Positions 55,875-64,000 of a stretch of DNA of 64,000 nt are shown here, one piece after another (position 1 is the first letter of the stretch; each line of letters opens with the position of its first letter). The notes under the pieces were generated by a model that worked only from the letters and a program-made list of their open reading frames with translations, searched no databases and had not been told where the DNA came from. Both the position numbers and the translations under genes were made by a program. Origin of the DNA: Sphingomonas sp. BK235 (GTDB lineage Bacteria > Pseudomonadota > Alphaproteobacteria > Sphingomonadales > Sphingomonadaceae); contig NZ_SLXN01000003.1 of assembly GCF_004345855.1 (NCBI RefSeq), positions 1 through 64,000 on the forward strand. The letters run 5' to 3'.

Positions 55875-55945
55875 GTGTTCCTGCGCAGGCAGGAACCCAG
55901 AGTCGCAGGCGGTGCGCGTAGTGGCCCTGGGCTCCTGCGCAAGCG
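55875..55945. repeat. palindromic repeat, type B
   Basis: GTGTTCCTGCGCAGGCAGGA / ACCCAGAG opposite GGCCCTGGGCTCCTGCGCAA; the right end is worn. Directly followed by a type A copy. Confidence 0.7.
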
Positions 55946-55965
55946 AGACCCTCGCGAGAGCCCTC

Positions 55966-56061
55966 CGTCATCCCGGCCTTGAGCCGGGATCCATCCTTCC
56001 GCGGGAGCAACGCCGGCGGCGCTCGCGGCACCATGGATCCCGGGTCGAGCCCGGGATGACG
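55966..56061. repeat. palindromic repeat, type A
   Basis: CGTCATCCCGGCCTTGAGCC / GGGATCCATCCTTCCGCGG opposite GCGGCACCATGGATCCCGGG / TCGAGCCCGGGATGACG, between the convergent cytochrome and bpt genes. Confidence 0.9.
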
Positions 56062-56114
56062 GGAAGGGGGAGCCGCCTCAGCGACAATGAACAGTTAGGG
56101 TCCGGAGCCGCGGC

Positions 56115-56141
56115 GTGGATCCTGAAACGACTTCAGGATGA
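56115..56141. repeat. half copy of repeat type C
   Basis: GTGGATCCTGAAACGACTTC / AGGATGA matches the right arm of type C; no left arm is present. With the B and A copies it makes a cluster of three elements in a 340-bp gap. Confidence 0.7.
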
Positions 56142-56193
56142 GGCCAGTGGACGGGGGCGGGCACGCCGAGCGACCACACCGCTCCCCCATCCC

Positions 56194-56952
56194 TCACACC
56201 CGGATCGCGGTACTCTCTTCCTCGGGCATCAGCGTCCAGCCGCGCGGGCCGAGCATCTCGAGCGGGCGGTAGCGCGTCTTGTACGCCATCCGCGCCGAGC
56301 CCTTCACCCAATAGCCGAGGTACACATAGGGCAGGCCGGCCTCGCGCGCGCGCGCGATGTGATCGAGGATGATCAGATTGCCCAGCCCCGGTCGCGCGTC
56401 CTGCTCGGTGGCGAAGAAGCTGTAGACCATCGACAGGCCGTCGGTCTGGCGATCGGTGAGGCAGGCGCCGACCAGCCGCCCGGGGCGGTCGCCGACCGCG
56501 GGCTCGCGATATTCCACCACCACCGAGTTGACCGGCGACTGCTCGACCATGTCCGCATAGTCCATCTCGTCCATGCCGATCATCCCGCCGCCGGGATGAC
56601 GCGCCGCGAGATACTGGCGCAGCAGCTGATATTGCTCGTCGGTCGCCCAGGGGCGGCACGCGCTCACCTCGAGATCGGCGTGGCGGCGCATCAGCTTGCG
56701 CTGGCTCGCGTTGGGCTCGAACTGGTGCGTCAGCACGCGCACCGACACGCAGGCGGCGCAACCAGCGCAGCTCGGCCGATAGGCGACCGACTGGCTGCGG
56801 CGGAAACCGATGCGGCCGAGCGCATCGTTGAGCTCGCCCGCGTTGGGGCCGCTCAGCTCGGTGAAGACCTTCCGCTCCTGCCGGCCGGGCAGATACGGGC
56901 ACGGCTGCGGGCTGGTGACGAAGAAGCGCGGAAATCGGAATGGCGCGGTCAC
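56194..56952 (-). CDS. bpt: aspartate/glutamate leucyltransferase (Bpt/Ate family)
   Basis: A 252-residue enzyme adding Leu (or Arg) to N-terminal Asp/Glu of proteins, marking them for degradation by the N-end rule. Family signs: [43 protein letters not shown] with the conserved Cys, [30 protein letters not shown], and [19 protein letters not shown]. The GTG start at 56952 has AGAGGAGG upstream. ilvA lies beyond a gap on the same strand. Confidence 0.93.
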   Translation of the reverse strand: MTAPFRFPRFFVTSPQPCPYLPGRQERKVFTELSGPNAGELNDALGRIGFRRSQSVAYRPSCAGCAACVSVRVLTHQFEPNASQRKLMRRHADLEVSACRPWATDEQYQLLRQYLAARHPGGGMIGMDEMDYADMVEQSPVNSVVVEYREPAVGDRPGRLVGACLTDRQTDGLSMVYSFFATEQDARPGLGNLIILDHIARAREAGLPYVYLGYWVKGSARMAYKTRYRPLEMLGPRGWTLMPEEESTAIRV

Positions 56953-57070
56953 CGCCTTCAGCCTCCTCTTCGACTCCGCCCCGGTGCGTGATCTCCCATA
57001 TGTAGGGTCGCGCCGATGGTGAAAAGTGGATTCACCAAGATTTCCGCGCCATTGCCTTGCTCATATCGGT

Positions 57071-58312
57071 TCAGGCGAGGTCGACGGGGCGCACCTCATA
57101 GCCGGCCTCGCGCAGCGCCACGATCAGCCGGTCGAGATGCGCGCGGTCGCGCGCCTCGCACTCGATGTCGGTGATCAGGCCCTTGGCGGGCAGCGTGGTG
57201 AACACGCGCTGGTGATAGATCTCGATGATGTTGACCCGCTCGCGATCGAACACGCGCATCACGCCGTACAGCGCGCCGGGCTGGTCCTGCAGCTGGAGCC
57301 GCAGCCGCGCCAGCCGCCCCGAGCGCGCGAGGTCGCGCAGCAGCACGTTGGCGAGCAGCCGCGTGTCGATATTGCCGCCGCACAGCACGACGCCCACGGT
57401 GCGCCCGCGGAACCGCTCGGGATGCGCCAGCAAGGCGGCGAGCCCGGCCGCGCCGGCGCCCTCCACCACGGTCTTCTCGATCTGGAGCAGCAGGCTCACC
57501 GCCTCTTCCAGGCTGCGCTCCGAGACGAGCACGATCTCGTCGACCAGCCGCGCCACCATCTGCGCGGTGATGCCGCCCGGCTCCTTGACCGCGATGCCCT
57601 CCGCCAGCGTGTCGCCGGCGCAGGCGAGCTGCGTGGCGTTGATGCGGTTGTACATCGAGGGGTAGAGCTCGGCCTGGACGCCGACCACCTCGATCGGGCG
57701 CGCCGCGGCGCGTGCCACCGTCGCCATGCCCGAGATCAGCCCGCCGCCGCCGATCGGCACCACCAACGTGTCGATGTCGGGATGGTCCTCGAGCATCTCG
57801 ACCGCCACCGTGCCCTGGCCGGCGATGATGCGCGGATCGTCGAACGGGTGGACGAAGGTGAAGCCGCGCTCCGATTCCAGCAGCCGCGCGTGCGCGTAGG
57901 CGGCGTCGAACGTGTCGCCCTCGAGGATCACGTCGGCGCGGTGCGCCTGCGTCTGGGTGACCTTCACCGTCGGCGTGTTGCGCGGCATCACGATCGTCGC
58001 GGGCACGCCGAGCCGGTTGGCGTGATAGGCCAGCCCCTGCGCGTGATTGCCCGCCGAGGCCGCGATCACGCCCTTGGCGCGCGCTTCGTCGGACAGCTGG
58101 AGCAAGGTGTTGAGCGCGCCGCGCTCCTTATAGGCCGCGGTGAACTGGAGGTTCTCGAACTTGAGATAGACGGTCGCGCCGGTCAGCTCGGAGAGCGTTC
58201 GGCTGATCAGCGTCGGCGTGCGCACGATCGAGGGCGCGATGCGCGCGTGCGCGGCGCGGACGTCGTCGATCGAGACGGGCAGGGCGGGATCGGACACGGG
58301 AAGGCTGGCCAT
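57071..58312 (-). CDS. ilvA: threonine ammonia-lyase with ACT domain
   Basis: A 413-residue PLP enzyme turning threonine into 2-oxobutanoate. The PLP Lys is in FTAAYKERGALN (Lys62), and the glycine loop is VPIGGGGLISG. The C-terminal 80 residues form one ACT-type domain (QLQDQPGALYGVMRVFDRERVNIIEIYHQR), as in the shorter TdcB-like form found in many alphaproteobacteria, rather than the two ACT-like domains of E. coli IlvA. It may serve isoleucine synthesis; no other ilv gene is adjacent. Confidence 0.94.
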   Translation of the reverse strand: MASLPVSDPALPVSIDDVRAAHARIAPSIVRTPTLISRTLSELTGATVYLKFENLQFTAAYKERGALNTLLQLSDEARAKGVIAASAGNHAQGLAYHANRLGVPATIVMPRNTPTVKVTQTQAHRADVILEGDTFDAAYAHARLLESERGFTFVHPFDDPRIIAGQGTVAVEMLEDHPDIDTLVVPIGGGGLISGMATVARAAARPIEVVGVQAELYPSMYNRINATQLACAGDTLAEGIAVKEPGGITAQMVARLVDEIVLVSERSLEEAVSLLLQIEKTVVEGAGAAGLAALLAHPERFRGRTVGVVLCGGNIDTRLLANVLLRDLARSGRLARLRLQLQDQPGALYGVMRVFDRERVNIIEIYHQRVFTTLPAKGLITDIECEARDRAHLDRLIVALREAGYEVRPVDLA

Positions 58313-58377
58313 CGCGCCGTGCTAGCCGATGATCGCGGAGAGAGGAACACCCCCGCGCCGACGCGCATTGGTCATCG

Positions 58378-58737
58378 GTGCAGCGCTACTTCTTCTCGCT
58401 TCGCATCGCGCTGCTGGTGATCGTCGCGGGCGTGGCGGTGAGCGCGATCGACCTGGCCACCCGCGGCTTCGTGGTGGTGCACGACCCGCGCGCGCTGATC
58501 GCGGGGGCGGTGCTGGAGGACGGGCTCGGCGCGAGACGCCGGCCGCTGCGCACGTTCGCGCGCGATTATTGGGCGACGCGCCCGGCGTTCGACGGCACGG
58601 TGCGGCTGTTGTGCCGCAGCGGGCGCGAGGTGCTGCGTGGCGACGTCAGGCCGGGCGAGCAGACGAGCTACACGGTGACGGCGGAGGATTGCCGGCGGGG
58701 TGGGGGGAGGTACCGCTCAAGCGGTGCAAGCGGTTGA
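58378..58737 (+). CDS. small membrane-anchored protein of unknown function
   Basis: A 119-residue protein with one N-terminal helix (LRIALLVIVAGVAVSAIDLA) and a mature part containing two Cys (VRLLCRSGRE and TAEDCRRGG). The GTG start at 58378 has no good ribosome-binding site, so the gene is uncertain. No family recognised. Divergent from ilvA. Confidence 0.45.
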   Translation: MQRYFFSLRIALLVIVAGVAVSAIDLATRGFVVVHDPRALIAGAVLEDGLGARRRPLRTFARDYWATRPAFDGTVRLLCRSGREVLRGDVRPGEQTSYTVTAEDCRRGGGRYRSSGASG

Positions 58738-58820
58738 TCCTCATGCGACCGCGCACGCGATGACACCCGTGACGTCGGTTCAATTGACCAAAGATATTTC
58801 CGAGAACGCCAGCCACCCCT

Positions 58821-58920
58821 TCCGTCATCCTGAACTTGTTTCAGGATCCACCGTGTCGCTTACGAGCCGGTGGCGGCGCTCGCGGTTGAGTAGATCCTGA
58901 AACGAGTTCAGGATGACGGA
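58821..58920. repeat. palindromic repeat, type C
   Basis: TCCGTCATCCTGAACTTGTT / TCAGGATCCACCGTG opposite AGTAGATCCTGAAACGAGTT / CAGGATGACGGA, with arms of about 30 bp. Confidence 0.9.
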
Positions 58921-58977
58921 GGGGGCAGTGCGTCTACGCGGCGACCGACTGCCACGTGGGCGCGGCGACGATGACTC

Positions 58978-59715
58978 CTACTGCTGCACCCGAAACACCC
59001 CGCGCCACTCCGGCCGAACCGCGGCGAGCAGCTCGGGCGTGACCGGCACGGTCATCTCGTACATGCCTTCCGCGTAGGACCCCGCGACATATTGCCCGGC
59101 GATCAGCCCGACCCGGTCGATCGCGCGCCGGTCAGTCGAGCCGAGCAGCAGCGTCAGCTCGGCGATCTTGGGGCAGGGGAAGGTGGGATCCTTCGCCACC
59201 GGCCCGCCCAGCCGCCGCGCGCGCTCGCGCGCCAGCCAGGCGCACCAGCGAGCGCCCAACACGCGCTGGAGTAGCGCGGGCGAGGAGAAGAAGGCGGTCG
59301 GTTCCACCAGCGTCGCGCGCGCCTTGTCCCAGACGAACGAGTCGATCAACGTCCGGCCGTGCGCGCCGCCGGTATACAGATAGGTCTCATTCGAGAGGCT
59401 GAGCAGCCGCGGTGTCTGCGCCACCACCTTCCATGTACGCCTGCCGTCGTAAGCGAAGAAATCGCGGTCCTTCGCTCGTCGCATCTCGGCATAATCCGCC
59501 TCGGCCTCCGCCGTGAAGCGTCGGCGAAAACCGGCCTGATCGCGCTCGAGCCAGCGGCGCAGCGGCGCGATGTCGCCGGCGGCACGCGGGATCGTGTAGG
59601 CGAAGGCGTAAGCGGGCGTCTTCTTCGTCCACGTCAGCGGCTGCGCGGTCGCCACCGACGTGGCCGTCCACAGCGCCAGCGTCACCGCTCCTGCCCGACC
59701 TACGTACCCGCGCAT
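58978..59715 (-). CDS. exported DUF3298/RsiV-like protein
   Basis: A 245-residue exported protein (signal peptide about 1-24, ATAQP). It resembles the DUF4163/DUF3298 pair found in RsiV and PdaC-like proteins: LSLSNETYLYTGGAHGRTLIDSFVWDKARATLV is the typical YxGGAHG strand. Unlike RsiV there is no N-terminal cytoplasmic anti-sigma domain. Function unknown; divergent from the amidohydrolase gene with a 42-bp gap. Confidence 0.75.
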   Translation of the reverse strand: MRGYVGRAGAVTLALWTATSVATAQPLTWTKKTPAYAFAYTIPRAAGDIAPLRRWLERDQAGFRRRFTAEAEADYAEMRRAKDRDFFAYDGRRTWKVVAQTPRLLSLSNETYLYTGGAHGRTLIDSFVWDKARATLVEPTAFFSSPALLQRVLGARWCAWLARERARRLGGPVAKDPTFPCPKIAELTLLLGSTDRRAIDRVGLIAGQYVAGSYAEGMYEMTVPVTPELLAAVRPEWRGVFRVQQ

Positions 59716-59757
59716 CGCACCCTCGCCAAAGACCGCGCGCGATCATATGGCGATCGC

Positions 59758-61440
59758 ATGAACCGCCGCTTGCTCCCGCGCCTGCTCGGCGCCGCCCTCG
59801 CGATCTCCTGCCTCGCCTCGGCGCCCGGGGCCGCCGCCGACGCGCTGATCGACAATGTCACCGGCCTCACGCTCGACCGCGACCAGCGAGTCGTCCGCTT
59901 CAAGGCAATGGTGATCGACGCGCAGGGCAAGGTGGTCCGGCTGATCGCGCCCGACGAGCAGCCATCCAAGCCGACCAAGAAGAACCCCGGCCCGCGCTAC
60001 GACTGGCGCGCCGACATGAAGGGTCGCGTGCTCGTGCCCGGCATGATCGACGCGCACGGCCATGTCGTCCAGCTCGGCATCGCCGCGCTGACGCTCGATC
60101 TCTCCGACACGCGCACGCTCGACGAGGCCAAGGCCAAGATCGCCGCTTATGCGCGCGAGAATCCGGAGCGGCCGTGGATCGTCGGTCGTGGCTGGAACCA
60201 GGAAGTGTGGGGGCTCGGCCGCTTCCCCACCGCCGGCGACCTCGACGCCGCGGTGGCCGACCGCCCCGTGGTGATGACGCGCGCCGACGGGCACGCGCTA
60301 TGGGCCAACTCGGCCGCGCTCAAGGCCGCCGGCGTGACTGCCGCGTCGCCCAACCCGGCGGGCGGGCGGATCGAGAAGCCGCTCGGCACCTTGGTGGATC
60401 GCGCCACCGACCTGGTGGAGAAGGTGGTCCCCAAGGTCAGCCCGAAGGACCGCACCGCCGCCTTCCTCAAGGCGCAGCAGATCCTGCTCGGCTATGGCGT
60501 CACCGCGATCGCGGACATGGGGACGAGCCTCGACGACTGGATGACCTATCGCCGCATGGGCGACACCGGCGCGCTGCGCGTGCGGATCATGTCCTACGCG
60601 CTCGGCATCGACACCGCGGTGACGATCGGCGGCACCGGGCCGACGCCGTGGCTGTACGACGACCGGCTGCGGCTGGAGGGGGTCAAGCTCTACGCCGACG
60701 GCGCGCTCGGCTCGCGCGGGGCGTGGCTCAAGGCCGATTACGCCGACGCGCCGGGGCAGCGCGGGCTCGGCTTCCTCAGCGACGACCAGCTGCAGAACAT
60801 CATGAGCCGCGCCGCGATGGACCGCTATCAGGTGGCGGTGCACGCCATCGGCGACCGCGCCGACTCGCAGGTGATCGACTCGATCGCCGAGCTGTCGCAG
60901 ACCTATAAAGGCGACCGGCGCTGGCGGATCGAGCACGCGCAGGTGGTCGACCCCGCCGACTTCGCGTCGTTCGGCCGCTACGGCATCATCGCCTCGATGC
61001 AGCCGACGCATCAGACCAGCGACCGGCTGATGGCGGAGGCGCGGCTCGGCCCGGCGCGGCTGGGGGGCGCCTATGCGTGGAAGTCGCTGCTCGACAGCGG
61101 CGCGAAACTGGCGTTCGGCTCGGACGTGCCGGTCGAGCGGCCCGATCCCTGGGCCGGCTGGGCGGCGGCGTTCACGCGCACCGACGCGAACGGCGAGCCC
61201 GCCGGCGGCTGGCACCCCGAGCAAGCGGTGACGCGCGAGCAGGCGTGGTGGGCCTATACCGGCGGCGCGAGCTATGCGGGGTTCGCGGAGGATCGCTTCG
61301 GGGTGCTGGCGCCGGGCCAGCGCGCCGACTTCCTGATCCTCGACCGCGACCCGATGCTCGCGGGCGCGTCGGAGCTGCGTCAGACCAAGGTGCTGGAGAC
61401 GTGGATCGGCGGCCAGCGCGCGTGGGAGGCGGGGAAGTAG
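59758..61440 (+). CDS. amidohydrolase family 3 (YtcJ-like), exported
   Basis: A 560-residue exported metal-dependent hydrolase (signal peptide: LLGAALAISCLASAPGAAAD). Pattern: VLVPGMIDAHGHVVQLG (His-x-His near 98), LYADGALGSRGAWL, VHAIGDRADSQVIDS, RIEHAQVV, and FGSDVPVERPDPW with the late Asp. Relatives include YtcJ, NfdA and other N-substituted formamide or amide hydrolases of broad range; the substrate cannot be told. Single gene. Confidence 0.88.
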   Translation: MNRRLLPRLLGAALAISCLASAPGAAADALIDNVTGLTLDRDQRVVRFKAMVIDAQGKVVRLIAPDEQPSKPTKKNPGPRYDWRADMKGRVLVPGMIDAHGHVVQLGIAALTLDLSDTRTLDEAKAKIAAYARENPERPWIVGRGWNQEVWGLGRFPTAGDLDAAVADRPVVMTRADGHALWANSAALKAAGVTAASPNPAGGRIEKPLGTLVDRATDLVEKVVPKVSPKDRTAAFLKAQQILLGYGVTAIADMGTSLDDWMTYRRMGDTGALRVRIMSYALGIDTAVTIGGTGPTPWLYDDRLRLEGVKLYADGALGSRGAWLKADYADAPGQRGLGFLSDDQLQNIMSRAAMDRYQVAVHAIGDRADSQVIDSIAELSQTYKGDRRWRIEHAQVVDPADFASFGRYGIIASMQPTHQTSDRLMAEARLGPARLGGAYAWKSLLDSGAKLAFGSDVPVERPDPWAGWAAAFTRTDANGEPAGGWHPEQAVTREQAWWAYTGGASYAGFAEDRFGVLAPGQRADFLILDRDPMLAGASELRQTKVLETWIGGQRAWEAGK

Positions 61441-61505
61441 GGATGAGAGCGGGGGCCGGGTGGGCGTTTCCCCATAGTTCCCTGGAAGAAATCTTCGCCA
61501 CCTGT

Positions 61506-61600
61506 CGTCATCCCGGCCTTGAGCCGGGATCCATCGTGCCGCGAGCGATCGAGCCGTTGTTTCTGCGGCGCCATGGATCCCGGCTCAAGGCCGGGATGAC
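61506..61600. repeat. palindromic repeat, type A
   Basis: CGTCATCCCGGCCTTGAGCC / GGGATCCATCGTGCCGCGAG opposite GCGGCGCCATGGATCCCGGC / TCAAGGCCGGGATGAC. Its core is almost the reverse image of itself; it lies in the 310-bp gap after the amidohydrolase. Confidence 0.92.
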
Positions 61601-61750
61601 ATGGTGGAGCGTCCGCGCTCAATGATGCATCGACGGCCCTGCAGGGCAGGATCGGCGAGCATAGCCGTCATCGGTTCCTGATGCATGCACCCGTGCTTCC
61701 ACCGACCTTAACGTCATCGCGGCGGGCGCATCGTCAGCCGCCTCTTCCCC

Positions 61751-62020
61751 TCACTTCGCGCCCGACATCGTCCCGTTCGACAGGTCGCCGAGCGTGTCGC
61801 CATTCTCCATCGTCATGCCGTTGCCGCTCATGGTATTGTCCGTCGCCATCACGTCGCCCGCCGCGCCAGAAGCGGTGAGGCCGTTGGCCTGGCTCTCGTT
61901 GGCGACGACATTGTTGTTCTCGTCGGTGGTGATCGTCTGGTCGCCCTTGCCGCAGGCGCCAAGCGCGAGCGCGAGCGGGAGGGCGGCGAGGACGGCGGCG
62001 CGGGGCAGGGCACGGGTCAT
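61751..62020 (-). CDS. small lipoprotein of unknown function
   Basis: An 89-residue protein with a lipoprotein signal (AVLAALPLALALGAC; the lipobox Cys is near residue 23). The mature part is Asn/Thr/Gly/Met-rich and low in complexity (TITTDENNNVVANESQANGL to GDLSNGTMSGAK). ATG 62020 has GGAGA at the right distance. Such short Asn-rich lipoproteins recur in sphingomonads; role unknown. Confidence 0.75.
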   Translation of the reverse strand: MTRALPRAAVLAALPLALALGACGKGDQTITTDENNNVVANESQANGLTASGAAGDVMATDNTMSGNGMTMENGDTLGDLSNGTMSGAK

Positions 62021-62240
62021 GACAATCTCCGTCGGCTGAAGCGCGCCAACGTCGCGCCGGCCGCCCTCGTTCCCTCGTGCACGCCGCCAGACCCGCTGTG
62101 TCCGACGCGCCACAGCCCGCCCCGAGGCGGCTGAATACGTATGTGGCTTTCTTGTGACGCGGTCCGGCGCGGGCCTAATCGGCGGCATCAACCCAGGCAC
62201 GGTCGCACCAACGCGGCCGCCGGGACAGGGGAGGATCGTC

Positions 62241-64000
62241 TTGGACCGCTCGTCATCCGTATCGTCGGCGCGCACGCGCCTCGTCTCGCACGCAAGCGGC
62301 GGCGCGCTCGCCGCGGCGCTGCTGCTCGTCGCCACCGCCGCGCAGGCGCAGGAGGCGCCGCCGCAGCCGGCCGCGCCGACCGCCAACCCGACCGCCAAGG
62401 CGACGGTCGACCAGCCCGCGCCGCCGGCCGATCCCACGCCCGACGCCAACGCCAACCCCGATCCCACCGCGACCGAGGCGGGCGCGGACGAGATCGTCGT
62501 CACCGGCATCCGCGCCAGCCTCGCCAAGTCGGCCGAGATCAAGCGCAACTCGACGATCATCGTCGACTCGGTCTCGGCCGAGGACATCGGCAAGCTGCCC
62601 GACGTGTCGGTCGCCGACTCGCTCGCGCGCCTGCCCGGCGTCACCGCGCAGCGCGTCGAGGGCCGCGACCAGAGCCTGTCGATCCGCGGCCTCGGCCCCG
62701 ATTTCTCGACCACCCTGCTCAACGGCCGCGAGCAGGTCACCACGGGCGACAACCGCGGCGTCGAGTTCGACCAATATCCGTCGGAGTTCTTCAGCAACGT
62801 CAACGTCTACAAGTCGGCCGACGCGTCGCTGATCGCGGCCGGCGTGTCGGGCACGGTCGACCTGCGCATGCTGCGCCCGCTCGACCAGAAGGAGCGGCTG
62901 TTCGTCGTCTCGGCGCGCGGCCAGATGAACGGCATCGGCAAGCGCAACCCCGACGGGCAGCGCTACGGCTATCGCGCCACCGCCACCTTCGTCGACAAGT
63001 TCGCGGGTGACACGCTCGGCATCTCGATCGGCCTCGCCGCGCAGGAATCGCCCACCAACTACGACAAGTACGAGGCCTGGGGCTATCCGGGGCTCAACGA
63101 CCGCAACGCCAATTGCGACGCGGCAGGCGGCAACCCGTGCCTGCTCGGCGGCGCCAAGCCCTATGTGCAGTCAAACCTGCTCAAGCGCTACGGCGGAGTC
63201 GGCACGATCGAGTGGCAGCCGAGCGACTCGTTCCACTCGACCTTCGACGCGCTGTACACGCATTTCGAGGAGACGCAGCACCTGCGCGGGATCGAGTTCC
63301 CGCTGGGCTATAACGTCGCGCCCAACCCCGGCTCGGTGACGGTGCAGGACGGCTACGTCCAGACCGCGACCTTCTCGCCGCAGTATACCGTGCAGCGCAA
63401 CGACCTCAACGAGCGCCGCGCCGACATGTATTCGTTCGGCTGGAACAACGATCTCAAGCTGTCCGAGTCGATCCACCTCAACGTCGACGCGAGCTGGTCG
63501 CACGCCAACCGCCGGGACGAGCTGATCGAGACCTATTCCGGCACCGGCTATGGCGGGACCGGGCAGCGCGACACGATCACGATCACGCGCCAGAACAGCG
63601 GCATCTACTCGATCGTGCCGACGCTCGACTATAGCAACACCGACGTGATCCGCATCACCGACCCGGGCGGCTGGGGCTATAACGGCACCAACGCGGTGGT
63701 GCAGGCGGGCTTCCAGAACCGGCCCAAGTTCAGCGACGACCTCAAGTCGCTGCGCGCGAGCCTGGCCGGCGACTTCGCCGACCTGGGCGTGATCCGCGGC
63801 TGGGAGGCCGGCGCCAATTACTCGCAGCGCGAGAAGAAGGCGCGATACACCTCCTATTTCTACTGCCCGTCGGGCATGGGCACGGGCTGCACCGTCGCCA
63901 GCGGGACCACCACCTCGATCGCGGTGCCGAGCGACGTGGTGCTCGATCCGGTCTCGCTCGGCTTCATCGGCGTGCCCAACATCCTCGCGCTCGACTCGCG
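62241..64000 (+). CDS. TonB-dependent receptor, cut by window end
   Basis: At least 586 residues are visible without a stop. TTG 62241, with GGGGAGGA upstream, is the only good start; it gives a signal peptide (GGALAAALLLVATAAQAQE) and a Pro/Ala/Asn-rich linker. The plug begins DEIVVTGIRASLAKSAEIKR and continues IGKLPDVSVADSLARLPGVT, SIRGLGPDFSTTLLNGREQV and GVSGTVDLRMLRPLD, as in the large Xanthomonas/Caulobacter-type receptor group. Barrel strands continue to the end. The rest lies outside the window. Substrate not known; likely a carbohydrate or peptide. Confidence 0.92.
   Translation, partial: MDRSSSVSSARTRLVSHASGGALAAALLLVATAAQAQEAPPQPAAPTANPTAKATVDQPAPPADPTPDANANPDPTATEAGADEIVVTGIRASLAKSAEIKRNSTIIVDSVSAEDIGKLPDVSVADSLARLPGVTAQRVEGRDQSLSIRGLGPDFSTTLLNGREQVTTGDNRGVEFDQYPSEFFSNVNVYKSADASLIAAGVSGTVDLRMLRPLDQKERLFVVSARGQMNGIGKRNPDGQRYGYRATATFVDKFAGDTLGISIGLAAQESPTNYDKYEAWGYPGLNDRNANCDAAGGNPCLLGGAKPYVQSNLLKRYGGVGTIEWQPSDSFHSTFDALYTHFEETQHLRGIEFPLGYNVAPNPGSVTVQDGYVQTATFSPQYTVQRNDLNERRADMYSFGWNNDLKLSESIHLNVDASWSHANRRDELIETYSGTGYGGTGQRDTITITRQNSGIYSIVPTLDYSNTDVIRITDPGGWGYNGTNAVVQAGFQNRPKFSDDLKSLRASLAGDFADLGVIRGWEAGANYSQREKKARYTSYFYCPSGMGTGCTVASGTTTSIAVPSDVVLDPVSLGFIGVPNILALDS

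Noticed and set aside
59743..59748. TCATAT before the YtcJ-like amidohydrolase, like the GntR site half
   Set aside because: Only six bases match; the second arm (ATATGA) is absent at the right distance, so it was not added to the regulon.

Overview
The window is about 64 kb of very GC-rich DNA from an alphaproteobacterium, most likely a Sphingomonas-type sphingomonad. Evidence for this is the two-piece (permuted) tmRNA gene, two large TonB-dependent receptors of the Xanthomonas/Caulobacter/sphingomonad kind, frequent GTG starts, IscR/Rrf2 and GntR-FCD regulators, and many gene pairs joined by 4-base ATGA or GTGA overlaps. Genus is an inference; no 16S gene is present, only the 3' end of a 5S rRNA at base 1.

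Layout. (1) 1-16.1 kb: the end of an rRNA operon, then a plant-polysaccharide locus interrupted by housekeeping genes. It holds two GH43 enzymes, a GH95 fucosidase-like enzyme, a CE1-type esterase and a TonB receptor. Among them sit a SWIB-domain protein, an M20 peptidase, ligA and an Rrf2 regulator. (2) 16.3-34.8 kb: a large catabolic block. It has a GntR-FCD regulator, a six-gene overlapping operon (amidohydrolase, MFS, Fe-alcohol dehydrogenase, aldehyde dehydrogenase, PQQ dehydrogenase, cytochrome c), a convergent hydratase/CoA-transferase pair, a second PQQ dehydrogenase with cytochrome c, a lactonase, a small dimeric-barrel-like protein, two exported cupins and a second MFS. A shared operator-like palindrome built on TCATATAGG lies at all four control points, so I read the block as one regulon. 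Its substrate is not known. (3) 34.8-39.8 kb: tmRNA, a bestrophin-like channel with a small partner, a 54-residue protein, an SDR and an acyl-CoA dehydrogenase, and a CHAP-domain amidase. (4) 39.9-47.9 kb: conserved core genes msrB, proA, nadD, rsfS, rlmH, an EnvC-like protein, ctpA, a DsbB-like protein and coq7. (5) 47.9-55.9 kb: a coupled GGDEF/HD-GYP pair, divergent from a caa3-type terminal oxidase operon with a fused subunit I-III and a tri-heme cytochrome. (6) 56.2-64 kb: leucyl/arginyl-protein transferase, threonine ammonia-lyase, several exported proteins, and a TonB receptor cut off by the window end.

The non-coding space is largely occupied by three families of long imperfect palindromes of roughly 70-120 bp, at least 13 copies, nearly all between genes. 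No insertion sequence, CRISPR array or prophage was seen. Coordinates of starts are judged by ribosome-binding sites, signal peptides and overlaps; functions are by family recognition without any database search.
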